Shown here in pieces: positions 1 through 13,329 of a DNA stretch of 64,000 nucleotides. Positions within the stretch are counted from its first letter, which is position 1. Each line of letters starts with the position of its first letter. The position numbers and the translations under genes were made by a program. Origin of the DNA: Synanceia verrucosa (Eukaryota; Chordata; Actinopteri; Perciformes; Synanceiidae); assembly GCA_029721515.1 (NCBI GenBank), contig CM056550.1, forward strand, positions 27,287,619 through 27,351,618. The letters run 5' to 3'. A model generated the notes under the pieces. The model did not search any database. It saw nothing but the letters and a program-made list of their open reading frames with translations, and was not told the DNA's origin.

Positions 1-47
1 AAGAAAAGACAAAAATGTGGCAGTTAGAGTGTTTGCTTTATGGTTAC

Positions 48-2957
48 TTTGTGGAGCTGAATGGCCATCTCCTGCATCTCAGCTTCAAGCTGGTCAGCAT
101 AAGCCTGCTCTAGAGCATCGCTGGGTGGACGAGCGCTACTGTGCCACCTTGCAATAGCCGAGGTCATCTTGCGCTTAGGTCCAAACAATCTGTCGGGAAT
201 GTATTCTTACATTTAAAGAGAAAACAGACACTGTGAGTGATGGCGGACGTGTAAAAGAGTCTCTTACGTGATTCCTATTTCCTTGAGGTCATTTTCAGTC
301 AGGGTGAGAAATATCCGCAGGTCAATGTCTTGCTCCTCAAGTAAAGAAAGATACTTGGAGAAGCCAATTTGTTCCAAGAACTCTGCCAGATCCTGCAGGA
401 ATAGAGGATTTTAGATTCAAGACAAATCAGAATGAACTGGTGAACTGCAGTTGCACCATTAGGGATCAGACATGCCTTTGGACCAGTGTAGGAGGGAGGA
501 AGACCAGCATGTGAGAGCATCCCACAGTTCCCTGTACCGCTGGAGTGAGCTGCATCATTGTTCCCATGGCGACTCTTTCCTTTTGAGTGATGGCTCTTAT
601 TTACCCTGCGAGAGCTGCTCTTTTTGCACTGGTCAGAGTCCTGGTGGAGAAAGGGACACCGGGTCACAGAGATATCAAAATAAAGTCTGACTCCAGATCA
701 GAGGGGTTGCTGTGCTCTGGTGTTCACCTCGTTACTCTCCACTGAGCCTTCCCAATTGAGGCCGGTCATATGAGGCAGGCCTTCGCTGCTGCTGCTGCTC
801 CTCATGGTGGGCATGTCATTGTCAAAGAATGGGCTATCATCTGTGGCGGTAAGGTAAAATATTGAATTGCTTATGGTGGAGAGCCAGTGCAGCTGAAGAC
901 GTTACACTGCTGTATTTCTTGTGGTGCATTCATTCAGATGTCACAAAACGCTTGTAATCGTGCGACTCTCACCTCTGCTGCTGTTGCTCTGGCCATCCAG
1001 CTCGTTAATGGGTGAGGTCACGTCACGGTAGCAGATACCCTCACTCTGTTCACCAATGTCACGAAACGTCATGTAGCCTGGCGGAGCTGCAGGAGGCTCT
1101 GCAAAGAGAAAAGCTCTATTAAAATTTGATTGATTTTTATTTTTTGCAGAAAGCTGACTGCTTAAATGCAAATGCTGTCTCTATTTTTATCTATTTTGTC
1201 ATTAATTCCTATGATGAAATCTCAATATGGATAGATTTTTAGTCCATTATTATTTGTGTGGTGTAATCTGAGAAGAGCAGGCGATACTCTTAACGTGATC
1301 AGTACTCTACCACTCAGTTTGCTGGTGCCTCCTACTCGGAACTTGGCAATGGCCTGGGGCCCATCATGGATGCTAACACCTTTAGCTCGATTCCGACTTG
1401 GCCTTATCCGTGGGGGTGCGCTGTCTGAATCCTCAGAGGAGCTCAGGTCTTCAAAATGTCCTGATGAATTGGAGCATACACAGAAAAGCAGAAAATAGAA
1501 ACAATAATGATGCATTTTGTAAAAATAAGCAGAAAGAAGCTAAGACGCCTCAACAAATACCTGGTTTGATCCTTGGAGAGCGTGAGTCAATGAGGCTGAC
1601 AATCTTGGTGTAGCCATACAGCATGGCGAGGGTGCGGGCAGTCTCTCCTTTAGTGTTGCGGTCATCTACTTTAACTTTCTGTGAATCACAGTGTTGACAC
1701 AAAGCTGATGTCAGCATCATTATCTCCTTTATGCAACATCATAACCCATCCTTAGTGGTTTGCAAATGTAACCTACAGTACTCACGTGATCGAGCAGGTA
1801 CTGAACAATGATTTCATGTCCAGAAGCAGCAGCCTCCATCAGGGTAGTGAAACCAGACCCTGGCTCCCTGTGGGTGAAAGATAAAATCATGAAAAGCTCT
1901 GTCTGGATGGTGTGCTCATTTTGGGATGAATGAACAAACTCACTTGACATTGGCATTAGCATTGTTATCCAGCAGGAACTTGACCATCTGCTGGTGGCCT
2001 GTGCTGGTGCAGTGGAACAGAGCGGTCCAGCCTCGAGAGTCCTTCAACTCCAGCTCAGCACCTTGCTTTGGGGGTAAGAAAAAGAAAACACTGGACATTC
2101 ATCTAACCTTATGTTAATTAACTGAACATTATGTTCAAGGAAAAATACTGGTGGCTTTACAAGTTATAGCCCATTTAGTTCAAATATAAATCATATTAGC
2201 TTTACATTACTATTTACAAGGACACCGCTATTTATAAAATTACTCAAACTGTCCTTGTTGGTACAAAGAATAGAATAGAGAATAACATGCCAAACATTTG
2301 ATTTGAAAATACATTTTTGACACTGGTGCTTGACTTTGCGATGACACTTTTAAGAATACAATGCTCTGTGTGGTTCATTTTGTCACTGTGAAGTGTGACC
2401 ATGTTGCATAGTGATTTAGCATTCAGAGATAAAAATCTTAGACCTCTGAACTGTTACTGTCAATGACAGACATTTCGTACCTGAAGCAGAAAGTATGCAA
2501 TACTTTCATTGCCACAGCTTGCCGCCAGCATCAAGGGGGTTAATCCTTTGGCAGTGGTAGCATTTACATTCACACCTGCCTCCAGCAGCAGGTTCGCAAT
2601 GTTGTCATGGCCGATGTAAGACGCATACATCAGTGGGGTCCATCCTCCAATGTTCTTGCCATTCAGATCCACCTCCCGTCTACAAATCAATAATCATAAT
2701 TATCAGTCCACACAGTGGAATGTGACACAGAGGCTGTGGATGAAACAATCACATGTGGTGATACTAATACTATACTATTTAGACACCCACTTTTTGATGC
2801 ACTCTGCCACCACGTCGTACTGGCCGATTGAGCAGGCGGTGTGGAGGTCCAGAGGGACGTCCAGCTCCTCAGGACGCACCAGGGAGTCTCCCAGCCAAAG
2901 AGAGAGACTGGCACCCAGTTGCTCGGATTCGCTGGCTTCATCACTGAGCTCAGACAT
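48..2957 (-). CDS. anks3: ANKS3, ankyrin-repeat and SAM-domain protein 3 (3' end beyond window)
   Basis: Eleven coding exons on the minus strand join in frame: 2957-2791, 2679-2481, 2065-1944, 1867-1786, 1678-1561, 1460-1311, 1098-973, 840-728, 640-476, 392-268 and 189-48. They give 503 residues, and the last donor lies at the window edge, so the C-terminal coiled-coil part is missing. The N-terminus MSELSDEASES and the segments WTPLMYASYIGHD, CGNESIAYFLLQ and GHEIIVQYLLDH match vertebrate ANKS3. Ankyrin repeats cover about residues 40-200; KGVSIHDGP and RDVTSPINE are the conserved linker motifs; a SAM domain (DLAEFLEQIGF to FGPKRKMTSAIARW) covers about 413-480. ANKS3 is known as a partner of the ciliary nephronophthisis proteins NEK8/ANKS6 and BICC1. 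The intron after exon 9 appears to use a GC donor (AAG|GCATGT at 476/475). Identity is secure; single exon edges are inferred. Confidence 0.93.
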
Positions 2958-3332
2958 TTTCTACTGCTTCTCTTGTCCCTCCACACAACCTCTGAGATGG
3001 ACGCCGAAGTCAACAATAACATCATCAACACATAAACCCTATCAATTAAGATTTGTTTCTCACTTATGAAAGACATGCCTATTTTTTCCATTGAAAAACT
3101 GTATCCCCATTTCCTACCCCCATTCTGTATTTACTTCATTATTTTTATTCATTCCTCCCAATCTCCATCAAAGCCCTGCCATTTGTGAGCATTTCTTTGT
3201 CTAAATCAGTCATAAATCACTACAGGAAATAAAGCAAGAATCCCTGGATGTGTTAAATTTTCTACACGTTTCTTTTATAATTCTGACACCATTTTAACCT
3301 GAGTAGACTTGATACTGTCCCCTCTGTCAATG

Positions 3333-3660
3333 TCATGTTATATACTTTTCAACATAAAACTCTATCTTTATTAATTTTAGCAAAAACAACCATGGCTCCA
3401 CAGGGCCTCCCTCTTCTCCTACATCAACTTTGTACGTAGCCACCAACTCAATTTCTCCAAGAAGCCTCTCATTCATAGTTTCACCACGTTTGGTGTCAAG
3501 GCAACGGGCATAAAGTCTTTCCAAAGCTTCCTTATCAGAATAAAGACCGTTTGCTTCCACTGGGATCTTCTTATAAATATACTTCGTTAAACAAGAGCAA
3601 TGACTTGTTTGATCCCCCCAAACCTCGATGTTTCAACATCATAGATCGCTTGCCAACATT
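3333..3660 (-). pseudogene. coding-like relic of unknown origin, apparent frameshift
   Basis: On the minus strand, 3560-3333 encodes a protein-like stretch (ANGLYSDKEALERLYARC, then GEIELVATYKVDVGEEGG). Upstream, a second frame from about 3660 to 3592 reads WQAIYDVETSRFGGIKQVIA and stops just before the first frame becomes coding-like. This looks like one polypeptide broken by a frameshift near 3590. No start codon, clear splice sites or recognised domain are visible, and I do not recognise the family. It sits upstream of the ANKS3 start, in the gap before the C8orf33 homologue. It could be a decayed gene copy, an unrecognised exon pair or a chance open frame. Confidence 0.25.
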
Positions 3661-4550
3661 TTAAACAGTGTACTTTTTAACTATTCCATGGTAAATAAGA
3701 CATTTTGTTCATCCTCAGTACTATTATTCCCCCTCAGTGCTCTTCCTTTTCTACAGCCTTTTCACTCCCTTGCTAGCTCAATGTTAGCTTTATTAGCTAG
3801 CACTGAGCTAGTCCGTTATTAACTTCTCCCCGCCTAATAAACTAATAGTTTATACTTCGATAAAAATGAGCTCACCAATCGATAAACTAAACAAAACAAT
3901 ATTTTACAACCCAGTCGGGTGTCAAGAGTTAAAAACTTACAGTCAGGAAGCTAAAGTTTGTTTTCTCTGCTGCTCAAACTTTTTGTTTTGTGTGTCACAC
4001 TCAATTGTGCTCGTGTTGAACCACCCCGTCGTTTCCTCTTTCAACGGCAACTCATTGCATTGACCTGTAGGAACATTTTGGAGTTCTCAGATTATTTTTG
4101 TTTTAGGAAGTTAGAGGATGCCTCAAAATCAGAGGTGAGCAGGGGAGGAATAAATTTCTGTCTGTTTATGTTATCGATTTCATGAAAAAAAATATTGATA
4201 GTTAAATTAAGACACTTTCACTTCATTGTGTGCTCACAGCAGAGAAGAAGGGCCATAAGTAGATATAGCTTCATGTTAATGAGTCACAAGCCAAAAAGAC
4301 TGAGAACCACCAATGTGTGCACTGTAATGATGAGGTGACAATGTTTACAATGTAGAAGCTGCTGATGGGGAAAATGTTATCACACACGTAAAGGATATGA
4401 AATATTTTTTTTATTATGTGGTACAAACAGTCTGCAAATAAATGTGTGACTTGAATATGGGAATGTTTTTCTCCCGTTATCTTCACTGCAGCCCACAGTA
4501 ACAGGCTCAGTCCAACATAACATATGATGAAATTGTCCTCAGGGTACAAA
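3661..4550. other. intergenic between ANKS3 and the C8orf33 homologue
   Basis: AT-rich sequence with no recognised gene. It must hold the ANKS3 upstream region and the 3' UTR of the C8orf33 homologue, but I cannot place a promoter or untranslated exon with confidence. The short open frames here have no coding character. Confidence 0.5.
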
Positions 4551-7246
4551 TCAGAGAAAATTGAAGTGAAATGCCTCCTTTGATGGAGTAAAGACAAAAG
4601 CTCTCGTTTCCTCCTGCGTCTGTGCTTTCAGGTCTGTGTCCTGTTGCAGGTTCTCCTCTGTGGCTGGTGTTTGGGTTTTGACATCAGCTTTGCGATGGAA
4701 AACAGACTTCTTTGGAGCATTTGACACAACTTTGACCTGAGCTGATGCCACTTCTGTTGGGATTGGAGATCTTTCAATTAACAGCACTTAGACCAAACTT
4801 AATGCTTCCTTTCACGGTGCATGATTATTTTTTTGTGTTTACTGCTACAATCCACTCACCGCTCTGAATAAGTCTGTGCTGCTTGCTCTTCTCCTCGTCC
4901 ATTTTTTTCCTGTAATCTCCAGTCATAGCTCTCATCACCTGCCTCTTCTTGGCCAGAGGAGCTTTGGAGCTTCGCAGAGTCTTAATGGCACGAGAGGCTT
5001 CCTCCTCTGGGGGGGGGGAATATGGAATTAACATGAGTGTTTTGTCTTGATATACTACATATTCTCAGTTACTTCCATTCATTATTCTTTCTTTCTTGCT
5101 TTCTAATTCTTTTTTTATCATAAATTTCTGCCACAATGTTGCAAATTTACCCATTTCTGGAACAAAGAGAGGATTATGTGTACCGCAGCACACTGAGTCT
5201 GAGTAATCATGTCCCAAATATATTCTGTGTGAGCAGGTCAAATGTTGTGGAGAAAATAAATGTCATACTTTGTTTTGGTGTGCCTTTCTGGGACCTCATT
5301 CCCAATTCCAGCTGCTCAATGCACCAGTCCAGTTGTCTGTTCAGCTGCTCCTCTGCACTCTGAAACACCGTCACATTCAGACATCAAGTCAGCTGGAACC
5401 CACCAATAATACTTTCAAGGTAATCATTTCAAACTAACCAACTCTGTGTCCTTGTCTCTTTCACTCCCCTCTGCTGAACTTGTCGTCTGCTGTGCTTCTG
5501 TGCTATCTGATGGGTTTTTCTTTCCAGATTTCTTTTTCTTCTTTTTTGATTTTGATTGCACGGATGGTTCAGGTGGAGAGTTCGCCTCCTTCAGTGGAGA
5601 AGGCTTTTCCTCTTGGACACATAGCTGGCTGCATGGTGAGGAAGTGTCTGGGTTATCTATCGCCTCCATGTTTTCCACAGGCGCAACAGGAGGTATTTGA
5701 AAGTTGAAGGCAAAAGCGGAGTCCTGCCCTGCAAAAAATAAACGGCTCGCTGCCGGTTCGGCCCTGTCGTCTGATGGAGATGTGTTCTCCTGAAGCGCTG
5801 GAGAGTCGTCAGGGAGGAAGTTAAATCTAAAGGTGTTGTCACTGCGAGTCCAGAGGGGCTTCTCAGCTCTGTCACTGTTTGGCTTTGGTTCAATATCTGG
5901 GGGGTGTTCCAGAAAACAGGTTCAGTGAAAACAATGAGTATGTTAACCCTGAAATGAGGGAATCTCTGGCTTTCCAGTTCCAGAAAGAGAGGTCAGTAAA
6001 ACTCTGAGTCAATCACCTTGACAACCGACTCTGTGAACCTAACCTGAAGTTAGGGATATTGCACTTTTGGATGAAATTTCAGAGTGAACCTAAAGTGCAC
6101 TAAAACCTTTACAGGTGAACTTAATTTGACCTTTTCTAACCTTTTGAATGCACATGTGCAGCTGTTCAATGTTTCAGTATTTATTGCACAACATGCTGTT
6201 CTCTAACAAGGTGATTAACTGCAAAAATCACACTAAGTGTCTGATCCATGAATCAACCACTAAACATTCTGGTTCTATGACAATTTGTATTTAAACAGTC
6301 CTCGTCATCATTTCGTTCACATTTTGACATCATTGAAACTAAGACGATGCCTAACAATATAGTTATATATTAGTCAAGAGGACATAAAAGTATATTTACA
6401 GTATTTTTGGGGAGTTAAATTACTAGTCTTTGCTGTCCTACAGTACATAAAGAAATAGCTGCTGAATGACAGGTTATTTAAGCTACTTTGGTTCATAAAT
6501 AAAATATGAATAAAACTAAAGAAAGGCACAATCACGACCAAATAAAATATATCTTACCTGATTGAATGACACTCCTATATTTCATGTTAAACTGCTTCTA
6601 GGTCAGTTTCTCCCCTGTGGGATTGCACCCACATGATAATCAGATTTTATTCTAAACCAACACTTTTCACTTGTACGCTATGATTTCAATTAATTGTCTC
6701 TCCAGTTCTGCAGGTGTTAATATGTTGGTCATGCCTTTTTCTCGCTGGTTGCCATGGTGAATTGAGGTATCAAAGCTCCATTGATGGCTGTTTATTGTGG
6801 TTGTGTACGCGCTTAACTCAAGGTGAACCTACTCAGAGTTGACTGAACTAATTCATATCAACTGTTCTGGAACCAGATACTCAGAGTTTCCCATCTCAGG
6901 ATAAGTCAACTCAGAGTTCAGGATTAGACTCAGAGTTTGTTGAACCTCCTACTTAGAATACCTTTCTGTTGGTTGAGCAGACTTAATATATATTCAACTC
7001 ATAGATACACACACTTGAAAAAAAAACATAATCCAACATCAATGAAAACATTTTACGTTCCCAACTGAATCAAGTTAATTTGATTTAAATCAGTGACACA
7101 TTTTCAAACAAATAAACTCAAATGACTTAAATCCACATTTTTGTTCCTCAGTGCAACCCATAATGGAGCAAAGCTCAGAAAAGGCATTTAGCTGAAGCTG
7201 TGTAACATTATAATGTACCTATAAACAGCAGCTTTTGCTCGGCCAT
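4551..7246 (-). CDS. C8orf33 homologue, UPF0488 family
   Basis: Five coding exons join in frame: 7246-7219 (nine codons, MAEQKLLFI), 5896-5439, 5359-5269, 5006-4860 and 4786-4551, for 319 residues. QLDWCIEQLELG, AIKTLRSSKAPLAKKRQVMR, GDYRKKM and the C-terminal FHFNFL match human C8orf33. The function of the family is not established. A basic stretch (KSKKKKKKSGKK) suggests nuclear or nucleolar location, which is inference. The motif F-x-F-N-F occurs three times (5831-5817, 5714-5700, 4571-4557), once at the extreme C-terminus. Intron 1 is largely one inverted-repeat transposon whose end abuts the exon 2 acceptor. The exon 4 acceptor follows a run of about ten C. Exon 5 needs the acceptor ending in ctaag, which is weak but keeps the frame. 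Confidence 0.85.
5898..6965. mobile_element. non-autonomous DNA transposon (MITE-like) in intron 1 of the C8orf33 homologue
   Basis: The two ends are imperfect inverted repeats about 120-150 bp long: the left begins near ggtgttccagaaaacaggtt, and the reverse complement of the right begins near ggtattctaagtaggaggtt. Both arms carry repeated aactctgagt blocks and a gttccaga motif. The interior of about 800 bp has no coding potential. The repeated CTGAGTT blocks recall abundant fish MITEs, possibly PIF/Harbinger related; that assignment is a guess. No clear target duplication was found. Confidence 0.6.
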
Positions 7247-8465
7247 GCTGAGTCCTCCAGTGTTGAAAGGCGTCAGAGTACTTAAATGTTTAGCTCGAGC
7301 GGGCTCTTGTTTTATCAAACATTTGTATAACACTTCTGTTCTCTTTTCGCTGAAATCATGTTATGATCAGGGACTTACCGCCGGTGTCACCTGAGAACAG
7401 GTCCGACTGCTAATATTTCCCCAACGCTGTTCGTTCCGCTTGGTGGTGCTCTCATGCCCCAGATCGTGAGTGGATTAAAATGAAAAGAAAAATGTGAATA
7501 TGCAGAACTTACAGACTGATTTGATGTTTGTCGTAAATGAATAATAAATACATTGGTAGACACTGATAAATAATGGAATAATTAATGTCCTGAAAATAAG
7601 GTGCAATTTCTAGCTTTCTAATTTTCACAGCCTGAAAATTAAAAAAGTAGATAATAACTGAGCAATATAAAGATGACACAGTGAATCAGAGAAATACATT
7701 TACAATCATAAAAGGATGATAATATATGCTAATAAAGATGTAAGAGAGTATAAAAGGAAAGAGTAATTTTATGAATGACTTTTAGCTTCATGGGTGCTCT
7801 CAGCTTCCAGCTCTTTGAACACAAGCACAGAGGAGAGAGGTTGTCCTGAAGCCTGATGCTTGACTACGGTGTTGGGAGACTTGCAATGATCCATCCAGAT
7901 TCTGTCAGCAGAAATATGAAGTCCACTTTATTAACTCAAGCTTTCACATTATACTGTGTGTTTTTTCCTCAACATTTTGTGGAAATACAGAGATTTCTTG
8001 CAGCCCAGGCTGTATCAATTGTACAATGCTTGGTTGGTTGCTGTCCAAACTAAAATGCACTTTATTTACTTTCTTTGTTTTCTTGACAGAATAAAACCAA
8101 GTTTCATGTACTCAAAAGCTGGTGTGTTTTAAAAACAGAAGATGCACAAGTGCAATATCCCATGTGTTAGCCTTTTTACGCGTCACTGAAGCTGAAATGA
8201 CTCATTTACACAGATTGTATGCTTATGCGTTGTTTGATAGGACAACATTTATTCTTCTTAAGAAAGGGATTTGAGCTCGATGATTTCTCGATGAATCCTA
8301 AAAAAGTAGCCCCAAAAGTTAATTCTTAAACTATGCAGATTGCAGTCTAAGAAGAAGTAATTTCCGGATTATGAATGAATGTAAGACCGTCTAGATGCCT
8401 TCAAAGAAAACACTTCTGTTCCTCTGCTTCGTACGCGGAGACGGTGATCCTGCTTGTTTCCTCCA
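7247..8465. other. intergenic, divergent from the C8orf33 homologue toward H3.3
   Basis: No gene recognised. The first part must include the upstream region of the minus-strand C8orf33 homologue. The rest is AT-rich with no repeat that I can delimit and no convincing open frame. Confidence 0.5.
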
Positions 8466-8556
8466 CCAATCACATTCCGTCAGGAATTTCAGTTTTGACC
8501 AATCACGTTGGCTTAGAGGCGGGACTTCATGCACCGCTCCTCTCAGACTATAAATA
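8466..8556 (+). promoter_or_regulatory. H3.3 core promoter: two CCAAT boxes and a TATA box
   Basis: CCAAT at 8466-8470 and at 8499-8503, each followed by CAC, then TATAAATA at 8549-8556. The order and spacing fit an RNA polymerase II promoter. It lies about 0.9 kb upstream of the H3.3 start codon, as expected for a gene with a non-coding first exon. Function is inferred from motifs only. Confidence 0.6.
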
Positions 8557-8579
8557 TTACCTCCCGTTCCCTCCCAGTC

Positions 8580-8639
8580 AATGTAGACGATTGACGTGTA
8601 AGGAGGACTTACTAACGTTCCGGAAAATAAACACAAACG
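8580..8639 (+). other. probable non-coding first exon of H3.3
   Basis: Transcription from the TATA box at 8549 would start near 8580. A donor (AAACG|GTAACG) follows at 8639/8640, and the next acceptor (ttgttcag) ends at 9390, just before the coding exon. Vertebrate H3.3 genes typically have an untranslated first exon. The start of the exon is an estimate. Confidence 0.45.
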
Positions 8640-9403
8640 GTAACGTGAGAACGTCGGATATTAGTAATATGGTTTTAAACATTTAATTGTGATTATATTT
8701 GACTTTGTGATGTACCTTATTTTCTAGGTGATTGGGACGCGTTAAAAATCAGTTGGACTAGCTTTAATCGTCAGTCCCTTGACAACAGAACGGCGCGCGC
8801 CATAGCCAGTTTGCTTACTGTTAGCTACATTTGAGCTATTCTGTACTAATTCAACCTATAAAGAACATTTATAATTACAACATACAAGTAATGTTTACTC
8901 CACGTGAGTAGTTTAATAGTCTGGTTTAGAGCGCTGTCGTGTTTCACTATTGTTGTACATCCTTAATGGTACCTAGCTGGCGCCATTTTGCAACGGTCGA
9001 GGCTAGCTTTAAATTTGCTCGCTAACGACAGCAAAGAAACGTGTGGATGTGTCGTAGCTTAATGGTGGCGAGGCTTTGGACGGGCTTGTTTTGAGTAATT
9101 AAAGCCGTCGTGTCGACACAGGTGATTGTCCCATCGGTACATCAGTATATGTGTCCTGGTAAATCGATTTACGCCAACAAAACGTTTACTTAGTTTCTTG
9201 TAGTGTTAATTCGTAAAATAAAACCAACAATATTTATTTTTAATGGGGATGTTTATAGGGGTGTTTATGTTGAAGCCACCGCAGTGTATATTTTACTAGT
9301 AAGTAAGCAGTAATTTGACCCCGTTAAGATTTCAGTAGATCGTTAAGTAATTTGATTCGATGTTTGTGTAATCTTTTGTCTGTTGTTCAGCCCCTTTAGG
9401 TGA

Positions 9404-10630
<1,227 letters not shown>

Positions 10631-10952
10631 ATGATTCATTGAATTTTATCTTTTTAGTGGGGGGTGGGAGGGAGGGATGGATGGATGGGGATTTGTTTTG
10701 TAAATCTTGGAACTATTACCAGCATGTGTACCACCTAATTTGTCCTTTGTAGGCATGGTTTCATTTTGTACTTTCATTTTTTTTTCATTTCACTTTCTTC
10801 TTGACTGTCCTATTCACTGTAGAATAGTGCTCCATATAAAAATGCTGAGTAACTGAATATTCCACAGCCTTTCTCAGGTTTGCAAATCTATTTTAGAATC
10901 AGTATCTTTTAATCCTGTGTGTGCATGTCATAGGATTTCTTGTTGTGCTGTA

Positions 10953-10958
10953 AATAAA
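10953..10958 (+). terminator. poly(A) signal of H3.3
   Basis: AATAAA about 320 bp after the H3.3 stop. The 10631-10952 stretch is the likely 3' UTR. From 10960 to 11421 I see no gene; it contains the 3' flank of the convergent UQCC4 gene. Confidence 0.7.
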
Positions 10959-11421
10959 ACTTTCTGCTACCTCAAGTTCTTGGCTTGACTATTTTTTTTA
11001 TTTTTTAGGGAATCAAATTGAAATGTATATGCTTTTGGGTAGATAATGGCTTTGTGTTTCAAATTTTAGTATTTCACTTGCATAAATTAGGGAATTGAAG
11101 TGGCAGAGACTTGCAGTGCAATGCAGGACCTCATTTCAGTACTTATTTTATTGTGTTACTTCACCAATGAAGCCATTTAAGATTCCACATGCTGGAAAAT
11201 GCCTACATCTACATTCCGAACAAGTGAAACGTGAACAAATTTAATGGTTTAACAAACGATAATTCATTTTTTTTTGCAGAGAAAAACATGTCTATTGCAC
11301 TGGACAGCTTCACTGCCACACCCTTAGCAATGACTTGTGCTACAGCTGGAAACACAGACCAAATTCAGAAATAATAATAACCTGAACTATATACACATAC
11401 ACATCTTCAGTCTCACGTTAG

Positions 11422-12442
11422 TTAGCTTGATTTATTTTGCACATCTTCGTCGTCTTCATCTGGAAGCAAGCCTGGTAAATGCTCGTACAGCTGCTTCCCC
11501 AGCTGTGCATCAATGTCCGTCTGGCTTCTCAGTGCACACCACAGTAGGAAAATAGTGCAAACCAGACTGATGGGGAGTATTTTCCACCAGGGCCGCTCAA
11601 ACTGGCTTCCCATGGAGCGGTCAACTTTCCAGGTTCGGTGACTGGCTTTACTGGTGGAGAACTTGATGGGCTCATCATTCACCTCTTTGTCACCATGTTT
11701 GGACCGAGCTGATGTCTGAGAGGTCAGAGCTAGAGGACGCACACTGCTCAGCCTGCTGACGAAGAAGAACAAAAATACAACAAGTTGGGCCTTGGACTTA
11801 ATGGAAAGTAACTTCCTACATTTACTTAAGTATAATTATGACAGTATTGTGCTTGAGACTTGACTTACATAAATTTATGTTAGATAACTCAACAGTGCAT
11901 TTAGCTCAAATGACCTAATACAACAGTAAAATGTAATTTAGGCAATCAAATAAGGCAACTAAACAATGTAATGTATAATAATGAAACATCAGGTGCTGTT
12001 TTTCCAGCACGCCCAGTGCTCAAAACATCTATTGATCACAATTGTTTATCAATGAATATAGTGTAGTGGCAGCTTATCAGAAACCAACTGTATTTTTTAG
12101 CTAGAGTGGCGGTTATCTTAGTCTATGGGGAGAGGGCACAGCAGGGTGACGGATTAATCAAATACGGATGCTACTGTGGAGGTCGTAAGTATATTTGTAT
12201 TTCCGGGGGTAGAATTATTTGATTAATAGCTATCAAAACGTCAAACTGTGGTGCTCGTATTTTGAAGGAAGACCAGTTATAACCTTGTCATTAAACCAGG
12301 GCACTGTAACAGTACAACAGAGTCAGTAGCTTCTAGAAGACTGATTTTCTCACCCAACGGTCGGCGTAGCGCTGTGAACGAAGGTCCGTCGCCTGAAGGC
12401 AGCCCGGGCCACACCAAAGACTCGTCCCGCTATCGTAGACAT
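11422..12442 (-). CDS. uqcc4: UQCC4 (C16orf91/CCSMST1), complex III assembly factor
   Basis: Two exons: 12442-12354 (MSTIAGRVFGVARAAFRRR, an arginine-rich mitochondrial targeting sequence) and 11755-11422, joined across a GTGAGA donor and a cag acceptor to give 140 residues. The block PIKFSTSKASHRTW, then FERPWWKILPISLV, matches mammalian CCSMST1/UQCC4. One membrane helix (about 90-110) follows, and the C-terminus is acidic (LLPDEDDEDV). The family is known to assist assembly of ubiquinol-cytochrome c reductase in the inner mitochondrial membrane. It converges on H3.3 and diverges from the C7orf50 homologue. The 12443-13295 stretch upstream shows no gene. Confidence 0.88.
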
Positions 12443-13295
12443 GTTGGACAACTGGTCATTTTAAAACACACGACGCTGAGTCTAATAAACCAAAGGTTTA
12501 TTTAACCAAATGCCCCTTGGTGAGGTCATATAACTACTCACATGTAACACGCTGTGCAACGGTGAATTCTTTCCGACGCCGCTGTTGTGCTGCTGCTTCT
12601 TGGTTCCGGCAGACTAGACACATCCGCTGTTGCGCTGGTTCGGACCGTTCCGCTTGAACCTAGCGGGATATCCGAAATGACCACACAAAATCTGCCTGTT
12701 CCATAAATTATTGTACTGTATTAATAATATATTATACGGTTATCCTGATATATTTACTGTTTCTCATCAATTAATGTGCAATTCCACTTCCTTCACTATA
12801 CCATTCACTTTTACCATACCATACCATTTATCACGCTACTCCATCTGCTGTGATCAATCATTTTTGTCCCAATCATTTCAGTCACTTATGTTGTATATAG
12901 TACATGCATAATTATTCACTTATTGTATATATGATGCTATAGTTTTTCTCTACCTGGTCGTTTTCTACTGTTGTTATTATTCTTATTTTTTATATGCCCT
13001 CCTTGTAATGTTGCACCATCCACTTTGCTGCTGTAATGATGCAAATTTCCCCGTCTGTGGGACAAATAAAGGATTATCTTATCCTATTATTAACAAAAAG
13101 TGAAAACTTTATTGCCATAATTAGGCGTTGTTTTGCGAAAAAAATATATCATGTCATTTGGTGTACGCTTACCCCACGGTCTCAAACAAAAATGTTTTGG
13201 CCTGGGAAGAACATTAGACTTTATACTGTACAGTATGTGACAATAAAACCACCGCTGTTCTCACCGAGGGTCTTTGAAGCGGGCACAACCACCGA

Positions 13296-13329
13296 CCAAT
13301 CACAAAACAGAGAGTGATTTCCGTCCAAT
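13296..13329 (+). promoter_or_regulatory. twin CCAAT boxes upstream of the C7orf50 homologue
   Basis: CCAAT at 13296-13300 and 13325-13329. A plausible untranslated first exon follows, from about 13350 to a GTAAGT donor at 13419/13420. Motif-based inference; no TATA box was seen. Confidence 0.45.

Noticed and set aside
4781..4800. Using the AG just before ATCTCC as acceptor of the last exon of the C8orf33 homologue
   Set aside because: It puts the conserved FHFNFL end out of frame; the upstream ctaag acceptor keeps it.
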